Assembly: GCF_003312875.1 (NCBI RefSeq)
Contig: NZ_CP015163.1
Span: 4,712,001 to 4,776,000, forward strand
DNA length: 64,000 nt
Origin: Amycolatopsis albispora
GTDB taxonomy: Bacteria; Actinomycetota; Actinomycetes; Mycobacteriales; Pseudonocardiaceae
Direction: 5' to 3'
Shown here: piece by piece, positions 58,146 to 64,000 of the stretch
How positions within the stretch are numbered: position 1 is the stretch's first letter
How the letters are laid out: each line of letters begins with the position of its first letter
The notes under the pieces: generated by a model
Databases searched by the model: none
What the model was told of the DNA's origin: nothing
Seen by the model: the letters and a program-made list of their open reading frames with translations, nothing else
Made by a program: the position numbers and the translations under genes

Positions 58146-58360
58146 TCGGCGGGCCAGACCACCACGTGGGGCACGCCGGGGCGGATCTCGTGGTCGCAGC
58201 CGGGGCACCGGTACACCTTGGTCGCGTGCGCGCCCGGCACCGACCGGACGAGCCAGTCCCCGTCCGGGTCGGATTCGGTGCTCGCCCAGCCCGACGCGCC
58301 ACCGATGTCCCGAGCGGGCGGGCTCACACGTCCGCGCGATGGCTTGTTGCGTCGGGGCAC
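58061..58360 (-). CDS. conserved actinobacterial zinc-site hypothetical protein
   Basis: A 99-residue protein often labelled 'ATP/GTP-binding protein' in Streptomyces-type genomes without proof. It contains YRCPGCDHEIRPGVPHVVVWP followed by RRHWHRPCW; the cysteines and histidines look like a zinc site. GTG 58360 comes exactly 6 bases after TACCGT, so the message is probably leaderless. Its TGA overlaps GTG 58064 of the chimeric ORF. It lies just downstream of the 37-bp repeat array, which may affect its promoter. Confidence 0.8.
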   Translation of the reverse strand: MPRRNKPSRGRVSPPARDIGGASGWASTESDPDGDWLVRSVPGAHATKVYRCPGCDHEIRPGVPHVVVWPADETGSVTDRRHWHRPCWQARARRRPGRW

Positions 58361-58384
58361 GCGATCACGGTATCCGCCGGGTTC

Positions 58385-58642
58385 GCCCACAGCCCAAGGC
58401 GGGCGCGTCGGTACCAGCTCGGCCACGGCCTAGGCTGGCACGCGTCGGTACCAGCTCGGCCCACAGCCCACGCTGACGCACGTCGGTACCAGCCCGGCCA
58501 CAGCCCAAGGCGGGCGCGGCAGTACCGGCCCGGCCACAGCCCACGCTGACGCGCGCCGGTACCGGATCGGCCACAGCCCAGGCCGACGCGCGTCGGTACC
58601 GGCCCGGCCACAACCCAGGCCGACACGCGTCGGTACCGGCGC
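58385..58642. repeat. 37-bp tandem repeat array, about 6.5 copies
   Basis: Units begin GTCGGTACCRGCYCGGCC and continue ACAGCCCARGCYGACGCRC, 37 bases each, with several substitutions between copies. Each unit has a GGTACC palindrome. The unit length is not a multiple of three, so the array does not encode a repeat protein. It fills the space between the zinc-site gene and the AraC regulator gene. Confidence 0.9.
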
Positions 58643-58655
58643 GTGTCAACCCGGC

Positions 58656-59396
58656 TCAGCCGAAGTACTGGCCGGGTGGCACGCCGACCGCCCGCCGGAA
58701 CGCTGCGACGAAGGCGCTGGGTGACGAGTACCCCACCCGGTCCGCCACGTTCGCCAGCGAACGGCCGTCCGCGAGTTGGGGCAGCGCGGCCCGGAGCCGG
58801 ACCTGCGTGCGCCAGCGTCCGAAGCTCAGGCGCGTCTCGGTCAAGAACAGGCGCGCCAGCGTTCGCGAGCTCGCGCCGACCTCGCGGCCGAACCGGTCGA
58901 GGGTGCGGTCGTCGGCGGGGTTGGCGATCAGGGCTTCGGCGACCCGCCGCGCCCGGGGATCCGCGGGCAGCGGCACGCTGATCGGGGTCACCGGCACCGG
59001 TTCGAGCAGGTCGAACGCCACGGCCTCGGCGCGCTGCCGGGCGTCGTCGGGGAGGCCGCCCGCGGTCAGGTGGTCGAGCAGTTCACGCAGCAGCGGCCGG
59101 ACCCGCACCAGCCGCGGCTCCGGCCACGACACCGGCGACCGCGCGGCGTCCATGAAGATCCCGCGCAGCACGGCGTTCCCCGACGAACCGGTGCGGTGCA
59201 CGGTCCCGGCGGGCACCCAGAGCGCTCGCGCGGGCGGCAGCACCCAGTGCGCCGAACCCACGTTGACCGCGACCACGCCCCGCGCCGCCCAGGCCAGCTG
59301 GTGGTGCTCATCGTGCACGTGCCAGTCGAGCCAGGTGCCCGACGGCAGGTCGAAGTCGCCGAACAGCATGGCTTCGGCCTGTCTGGTTGGAGACAT
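58656..59396 (-). CDS. AraC-family transcriptional regulator
   Basis: A 246-residue regulator. The N-terminal cupin-like sensing domain (about 10-110) shows FDLPSGTWLDWHVHDEHHQLAWAARGVV. The C-terminal AraC domain (about 150-246) shows LDRFGREVGASSRTLARLFLTETRLSFGRWRTQVRLRAAL and VADRVGYSSPSAFVAAFRRAVGVPPGQYF. ATG 59396 is the first in-frame start that keeps a normal cupin length. It is divergent from the methyltransferase gene (55 bp apart) and probably regulates it. The ligand is unknown. Confidence 0.88.
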   Translation of the reverse strand: MSPTRQAEAMLFGDFDLPSGTWLDWHVHDEHHQLAWAARGVVAVNVGSAHWVLPPARALWVPAGTVHRTGSSGNAVLRGIFMDAARSPVSWPEPRLVRVRPLLRELLDHLTAGGLPDDARQRAEAVAFDLLEPVPVTPISVPLPADPRARRVAEALIANPADDRTLDRFGREVGASSRTLARLFLTETRLSFGRWRTQVRLRAALPQLADGRSLANVADRVGYSSPSAFVAAFRRAVGVPPGQYFG

Positions 59397-59451
59397 GACT
59401 TGGCAGCCTATCGCCTTCCGGCCACCACGCCACGCCCCTAGCGTCGGCCGC

Positions 59452-60021
59452 ATGGCGATGAACTGGTTCCACCGGAAGCTCTGCAGCAGCGAGAAATGGG
59501 CGAGGCTGGTCGAATCCCAGCTGCTGCCGTGGTCGCTCGACGGCGTGGACCTCGGGGACAACGCGCTCGAGATCGGGCCCGGCTACGGCGCGAACCTGCG
59601 GGTGCTGGTGGACCAGGTGCCGAACCTCACCGCACTGGAGATCGACGAGCGGATGGCACGCGATCTCGACCGCGACCACGGCGCCCGCGCCAAGGTGATC
59701 CACGGCGACGGCACCGCGATGCCGTTGCCGGACAACGAGTTCAGCTCGGTGGTCTGCTTCACCATGCTCCACCACGTGCCCACCGCGGCACTGCAGGACC
59801 GGTTGTTCGCCGAAGCGTTCCGTGTGCTGCGGCCGGGTGGTGTGTTCGCCGGGAGCGACGGCGTGCACGGGCTGCTGTTCCGCCTCATCCACGTCGGCGA
59901 CACCTACAACCCGGTCCCCCCCGACTCGTTCGCCCGCCGGCTCGCGGCGGCGGGCTTCGAGCGGATCGAGCTGGCCAATCCCGACGGGCGGCGGCAGCGC
60001 TGGCGCGCGATCAAGCCCTAG
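59452..60021 (+). CDS. class I SAM-dependent methyltransferase
   Basis: A 189-residue methyltransferase with ALEIGPGYGANLRVL (motif I), LTALEIDERMARDL (ribose-binding acid), VIHGDGTAMPLPDNEFSSVVCFTMLHHV (motifs II-III) and FRVLRPGGVFAGSD (post III). The fold resembles small phosphatidylethanolamine/ubiquinone-type enzymes, but the substrate is not shown. ATG 59452 follows TAGCGT by 7 bases (leaderless). It is divergent from the AraC regulator, its likely controller. Confidence 0.88.
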   Translation: MAMNWFHRKLCSSEKWARLVESQLLPWSLDGVDLGDNALEIGPGYGANLRVLVDQVPNLTALEIDERMARDLDRDHGARAKVIHGDGTAMPLPDNEFSSVVCFTMLHHVPTAALQDRLFAEAFRVLRPGGVFAGSDGVHGLLFRLIHVGDTYNPVPPDSFARRLAAAGFERIELANPDGRRQRWRAIKP

Positions 60022-60055
60022 CGGCCGTTGACTCACCTCGACCTGTCTGCAACTC

Positions 60056-60084
60056 TTGAACAGCTCTACGCAAAAATTAAACAT
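60056..60084 (+). promoter_or_regulatory. candidate promoter of the secreted glucanase gene
   Basis: TTGAAC (60056-60061) is followed after 16-17 bases by TAAACA/AAACAT (60078-60084) in an unusually A-rich patch, 56 bases before the start codon. It is the only promoter-like pair between the two genes; not verified. Confidence 0.45.
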
Positions 60085-60139
60085 CAGGTCGAAATAACTC
60101 GCGATCCCCGCAGTGTCCCTCAATGGAGAGGTCCCCCCG

Positions 60140-63100
60140 GTGATGACGGTTCTGGTGAGATCGACAAAACGACGACCCCGCGCGGCAAGCCTCGCCTTGG
60201 CCGCGCTACTGGTGGCCGCCCCGCTGGCCGTTCCGGCGCTCGGCGGGACCGCACCCGCCGCGCAGGCCAGCAGCGCCGCGGACGCCGCCCCCAAGATCAA
60301 CGACGGTGACCAGGACACCTACTGGGAGAGCAGCCCCGGCCCGCTGCCGCAGTGGGCGCAGCTGGACCTCGGCGCTGAGCGCAGCGTCGACCAGGTGACC
60401 TTGAAGGTGCCCGCGGCCTGGTCCACGCGGCAGCAGACGCTCAGCCTGCAGGGCAGCACCGACGGCATCGGCTTCGCGACCATCACCGGCGCGGCCGAGT
60501 ACACCTTCACGCCCGCCGAGCAGAACACCGTCCGGATCGACTTCGCGCCGACCGTCGCGCGTTTCCTGCGCGTGGAGGTCACCGCGAACTCCGCCGCCCC
60601 GGCCGCGCAACTCGCCGAATTCGAGGCCCACGCCGCCGAGTTCCAGCAGCTCGCCGCGACCTACACGGCGAGCAGCGCGCACCCCGAATACCCGGCGGCC
60701 AACGCGGGTGACGGGAACGCGGCCACCTACTGGGAGAGCGTGAACGGCGCGTTCCCGCAGTGGATCCAGGCCGATCTCGGTACCGCTGTCCCGGCCAGCC
60801 GCGTCGAGCTGAAGCTGCCCAGTGGCTGGGGCACGCGGACGCAGACGCTGAGCGTGCGCGGCAGCACCGACGGCACCAACTTCACCGATCTCGCCACCTC
60901 GTCGGGCAAGGTCTTCACCCCCGCCTCCGGGAACGCCGTCACCATCGACTTCACCACGGCCACCGTGCGGTACGTCCGCGTGCAGATCACCGCGAACACC
61001 GGCTGGCCCGCCGGTCAGGTCAGCGAGTTCACCGTCTCCGGACCGTCCACAGGGGACACCGAAGCGCCGGGCGTCCCGGGCAACCTGGCCTTCACCGAGC
61101 CCGGCACCGACCAGATCCGGCTCAACTGGACGGCCGCCACCGACAACGTGGGCGTGACCGGGTACGACGTCTACGCCAACGGTGTGCTGCGCACCAGCGT
61201 TCCCGGCACCGTACTGACCTACACCGACAACCAGCCCGCGGGCACCACGGTCGCCTACTTCGTGCGTGCCAAGGACGCCGCGGGGAACCAGTCGGCGAAC
61301 AGCAACACGGTGACCCGCGCGGGCACGGCCGCCGGCACCAACCTGGCCGCGGGCAGGCCGATCACCGCTTCGTCCACAGTGCACAGTTACGTCGCGGCCA
61401 ACGCCAACGACGGCAACACCGCCACCTACTGGGAAGGCAGCGCCTATCCGAGCGTGCTGACCGTCGCGCTCGGCTCGAACGCCGACCTGAACGCCGTGGT
61501 GGTCAAGCTGAACCCGGACCCGGTCTGGGCCGCCCGCACGCAGACGATCGCGGTCGAGGGCCGCGAGCAGTCCGCCACCGAGTTCACCACGCTCGCCGCC
61601 GCCAAGGCGTACGGCTTCGACCCGGCGACCGGCAACACGGTGACCATTCCGCTCACCGCCAGGGCGGCCGACGTCCGGCTCCGGATCACCACGAACTCCG
61701 GCGCCCCCGCCGGGCAGGTGGCCGAATTCCAGGCGCTCGGGGTGCCCGCGCCGAACCCGGACCTGACCGTTACCGGTCTGTCCTGGACACCGGAAGCTCC
61801 GGTGGAGACCGATCGCGTGACCGTCTCCGCGACCGTCCGCAACGCCGGGGCGAGCGCGTCGCCCGCCACCGAGGTGAACCTGTACCTCGGCGACACCAAA
61901 GTGGGCACGGCCCCGGTCGGCGCACTGGCCGCGGGCGCGTCGGCGACCGCGCAGGCGGACATCGGCCCGCGTGACGCGGGCAGCCATCCGCTCAGCGCCA
62001 AGGTCGACGAAGGCAACGCGGTGATCGAGCAGAACGAGGCCAACAACGCGTTCAGCAGCCCGTCACCGCTGGTGGTGACGCCGGTGGCCAGCTCGGACCT
62101 GCTCGCCGCACCGGTCGCCTGGACGCCGGGCAATCCGTCCGCCGGTACCGCGGTGAACTTCTCCGTGGCGATCAAGAACCAGGGTTCGGTCGCGTCGTCG
62201 GCGGGTGCGCACGGGATCACGCTGACCATTTCCGACGCCACCACGGGAGCCGTGGTGCGCACGCTCACCGGCAGCCACACCGGCGCGATCGAGCCGGGCG
62301 CCACCACCACGCCGGTCTCGCTGGGCAGCTGGCCCGCGGTGAACGGCAAGTACACGGTGAAAACGGTGCTCGCCAACGACGCCAACGAACTCCCGGTCAA
62401 GCAGGCCAACAACACCACCAGCCAGCCGTTCTTCGTCGGACGCGGGGCGAACATGCCCTACGAGTCGATCGAAGCCGAAGACGGCACCGTCTCCGGTGGC
62501 GCGACGGTCGTCGGTCCAAACAGGACGATCGGCCACGTAGCGGGTGAGGCCTCCGGTCGCCGGGCGGTGACGCTCAACAGCACCGGCAGCGCGGTCGAAT
62601 TCACCACCAAGGCGAGCACGAACACGCTGGTCACCCGGTTCTCCATTCCGGACGCCCCCGGCGGTGGCGGGATCACCGCCACGCTGAACGTCTACGTCAA
62701 CGGCACCTTCCTCAAGCCGATCACGCTGAGTTCGAAGCACGCGTGGCTCTACGGACCGGAAGCCGGTCCCGGCAACAGCCCCGGCGCCGGCGGGCCGCGG
62801 CACATCTACGACGAGGCCAGCATGCTGCTCGGCACCACCGTGCCCGCGGGCAGCAAGATCAAGCTGCAGAAGGACGCCGCGAACACCTCGCAGTACGCGA
62901 TCGACTTCGTGAACTTCGAGGAGGTGGCGCCCCAGGCGAACCCGGACCCGGCGCGGTACGCCGTGCCCGCCGGTTTCACCCACCAGGACGTGCAGAACGC
63001 GCTGGACAAGGTGCGGATGGACACCACCGGCACGCTCACCGGCGTCTACCTGCCCGCCGGCGACTACCCCACCTCGGCCAAGTTCCAGGTGTACGGCAAG

Positions 63101-64000
63101 CCGGTCGAGGTGGTCGGCGCGGGCGTCTGGTTCACCCGGTTCACCGCTCCGGCCAACCAGGAGAACACCGATCTCGGTTTCCGCGCCGACGCCACCGCGA
63201 ACGGCTCGAAGTTCTCGAAGTTCGCCGTGTTCGGCAACTACACCTCGCGCAACGACGGGCCGGGCAAGGTGTTCGACTTCTCGGGCGTGTCGAACATGAC
63301 CATCGACGACCTGTGGGTGGAGCACCAGATGTGCCTGCTCTGGGGCGCGAACACGGACAACACCAAGGTGTCCAACTCGCGCATCCGCGACCTGTTCGCC
63401 GACGGGCTCAACTTCACCAACGGCAGCACGGGCAACCACATCACCAACAACGAAGCCAGGTCCACCGGTGACGACAGCTTCGCGTTGTTCGCCGCCACCG
63501 ACAACAACTCCGGCAACCAGACCGGCAACGTCTACGAGAACCTGACCGCGATCCTGCCGTGGCGGGCCGCGGGCCTGGCGGTCTACGGCGGGTACGACAA
63601 CACCTTCCGCAACCTCTACCTCGCGGACACGCTGACCTACTCGGCCATCACCATCTCGTCGCTCGACTTCGGCTACCCGATGCACGGCTTCGGCCCCGGC
63701 ACCACGAACTTCGAGAACATCTCGGTGGTGCGGGGCGGCGGTCACTTCTGGGGCGCGCAGACCTTCCCCGGGATCTGGCTGTTCTCCGCGTCGAAGACGT
63801 TCACCGGGATCCGGGTGTCCGATGTGGACATCGTGGACCCGACCTACCACGGGATCATGTTCCAGACCGACTACGTCGGCGGCCAGCCGACCAACCCGGT
63901 GCAGGACACCGTGCTCACCAACGTCAGCATCAGCGGCGCGCGGCTGAGCGGCGACGAGTTCGAAGCGAAGTCGGGCTTCGGCATCTGGGCGAACGAGATG
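60140..64000 (+). CDS. secreted multidomain alpha-1,3-glucanase, probable GH87 (5' part, 1287 codons)
   Basis: The gene is open at the window end. GTG 60140 has GGAGAGG 8 bases upstream; ATG 60143 is the next codon. A signal peptide (about 1-43, RRPRAASLALAALLVAAPLA, then AQA) is followed by discoidin/F5-8C domains at about 46-155, 165-300 and 400-533, an FN3 domain at 306-392, two CARDB-like domains at 535-643 and 647-763, a carbohydrate-binding-type beta-sandwich (772-927) and a right-handed beta-helix from about 932. In the helix, D1088 (FADGLNF) and D1111/D1112 (TGDDSF) are spaced 23 residues apart, as in the catalytic aspartates of GH87 mycodextranase/alpha-1,3-glucanases. It likely degrades fungal or dextran-type alpha-glucan outside the cell. 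Confidence 0.82.
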   Translation, partial: MMTVLVRSTKRRPRAASLALAALLVAAPLAVPALGGTAPAAQASSAADAAPKINDGDQDTYWESSPGPLPQWAQLDLGAERSVDQVTLKVPAAWSTRQQTLSLQGSTDGIGFATITGAAEYTFTPAEQNTVRIDFAPTVARFLRVEVTANSAAPAAQLAEFEAHAAEFQQLAATYTASSAHPEYPAANAGDGNAATYWESVNGAFPQWIQADLGTAVPASRVELKLPSGWGTRTQTLSVRGSTDGTNFTDLATSSGKVFTPASGNAVTIDFTTATVRYVRVQITANTGWPAGQVSEFTVSGPSTGDTEAPGVPGNLAFTEPGTDQIRLNWTAATDNVGVTGYDVYANGVLRTSVPGTVLTYTDNQPAGTTVAYFVRAKDAAGNQSANSNTVTRAGTAAGTNLAAGRPITASSTVHSYVAANANDGNTATYWEGSAYPSVLTVALGSNADLNAVVVKLNPDPVWAARTQTIAVEGREQSATEFTTLAAAKAYGFDPATGNTVTIPLTARAADVRLRITTNSGAPAGQVAEFQALGVPAPNPDLTVTGLSWTPEAPVETDRVTVSATVRNAGASASPATEVNLYLGDTKVGTAPVGALAAGASATAQADIGPRDAGSHPLSAKVDEGNAVIEQNEANNAFSSPSPLVVTPVASSDLLAAPVAWTPGNPSAGTAVNFSVAIKNQGSVASSAGAHGITLTISDATTGAVVRTLTGSHTGAIEPGATTTPVSLGSWPAVNGKYTVKTVLANDANELPVKQANNTTSQPFFVGRGANMPYESIEAEDGTVSGGATVVGPNRTIGHVAGEASGRRAVTLNSTGSAVEFTTKASTNTLVTRFSIPDAPGGGGITATLNVYVNGTFLKPITLSSKHAWLYGPEAGPGNSPGAGGPRHIYDEASMLLGTTVPAGSKIKLQKDAANTSQYAIDFVNFEEVAPQANPDPARYAVPAGFTHQDVQNALDKVRMDTTGTLTGVYLPAGDYPTSAKFQVYGKPVEVVGAGVWFTRFTAPANQENTDLGFRADATANGSKFSKFAVFGNYTSRNDGPGKVFDFSGVSNMTIDDLWVEHQMCLLWGANTDNTKVSNSRIRDLFADGLNFTNGSTGNHITNNEARSTGDDSFALFAATDNNSGNQTGNVYENLTAILPWRAAGLAVYGGYDNTFRNLYLADTLTYSAITISSLDFGYPMHGFGPGTTNFENISVVRGGGHFWGAQTFPGIWLFSASKTFTGIRVSDVDIVDPTYHGIMFQTDYVGGQPTNPVQDTVLTNVSISGARLSGDEFEAKSGFGIWANEM

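Noticed and set aside
58385..58642. CRISPR array
   Set aside because: The 37-bp units are contiguous with no spacers, and no cas genes occur in the window.
60206..63850. Two long open frames on the minus strand opposite the glucanase gene
   Set aside because: They mirror the glucanase coding frame, which has a signal peptide, ribosome-binding site and recognisable domains.

Overview
The window is one high-GC actinobacterial chromosome segment, most likely from the Pseudonocardiaceae (an Amycolatopsis-like organism; this is inference from gene content and order, not a database match). Supporting signs are a WhiB7 regulator with an AT-hook, a mycothiol-type DinB/MPI protein, SecA2, GlnE plus two glutamine synthetases, frequent GTG starts, and many genes whose start codon sits 6-8 bases after a TANNNT -10 box, as in leaderless transcripts. 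Three conserved blocks known from Mycobacterium and relatives lie side by side: prfB-ftsE-ftsX-smpB (4.3-7.6 kb); the UPF0182 / PPA1309 / YlbL / zincin / E1-like / ABC1 kinase / whiB7 / uvrD2 block (11-27 kb, like Rv3193c-Rv3198c); and DUF4191-RDD-glnA1-glnE...glnA2-two Hip1-like proteases (27-50 kb, like Rv2219-Rv2224c).

Layout. 0-4.3 kb: end of a sensor kinase and its response regulator, a cupin/MarR divergent pair around a clear operator, an acyltransferase and an amidohydrolase. 4.3-8.6 kb: smpB, ftsX, ftsE, prfB and a PadR regulator, then a gene-poor stretch with repeated GTCCAyA-type sites. 8.6-10.9 kb: two identical initiator tRNA genes flank a membrane protein and a WYL regulator. 11-24 kb: the conserved envelope/protease/kinase block, interrupted by a 615-bp degenerate repeat and two pairs of DnaA-box-like sequences. 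24-27 kb: whiB7 with a roughly 500-nt leader containing a 100-codon upstream ORF, an intrinsic terminator and a WhiB7-type promoter, then uvrD2. 27-37 kb: nitrogen genes (glnA1, glnE), a phosphate transporter, an amidotransferase and an acetyltransferase. 37.2-42.7 kb: a complete 16S-23S-5S rRNA operon on the minus strand, lying between glnE and glnA2. 42.7-50.4 kb: glnA2, an MFS transporter, a GlxA-type regulator, a lipoprotein and two Hip1/Tap-like lipoprotein proteases. 50.4-64 kb: secA2, a PhoX-like Tat protein, nadE, small enzymes, a 185-bp tandem duplication that built a chimeric ORF, a 37-bp tandem repeat, an AraC regulator, a methyltransferase, and the first 1287 codons of a secreted multidomain glucanase of probable GH87 type that runs off the window.

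Working together: ftsE/ftsX, prfB and smpB serve division and translation. GlnA1, GlnE and GlnA2 form the ammonium assimilation set, with a GlnR-like box before glnA1. WhiB7 and its attenuator form an antibiotic-responsive switch. SecA2 lies next to exported lipoproteins. No insertion sequence, prophage or CRISPR array was found. The most informative items for follow-up are the whiB7 leader, the chimeric duplication, the orphan E1-like protein in its conserved block, the two repeat arrays, and the DnaA-box pairs.
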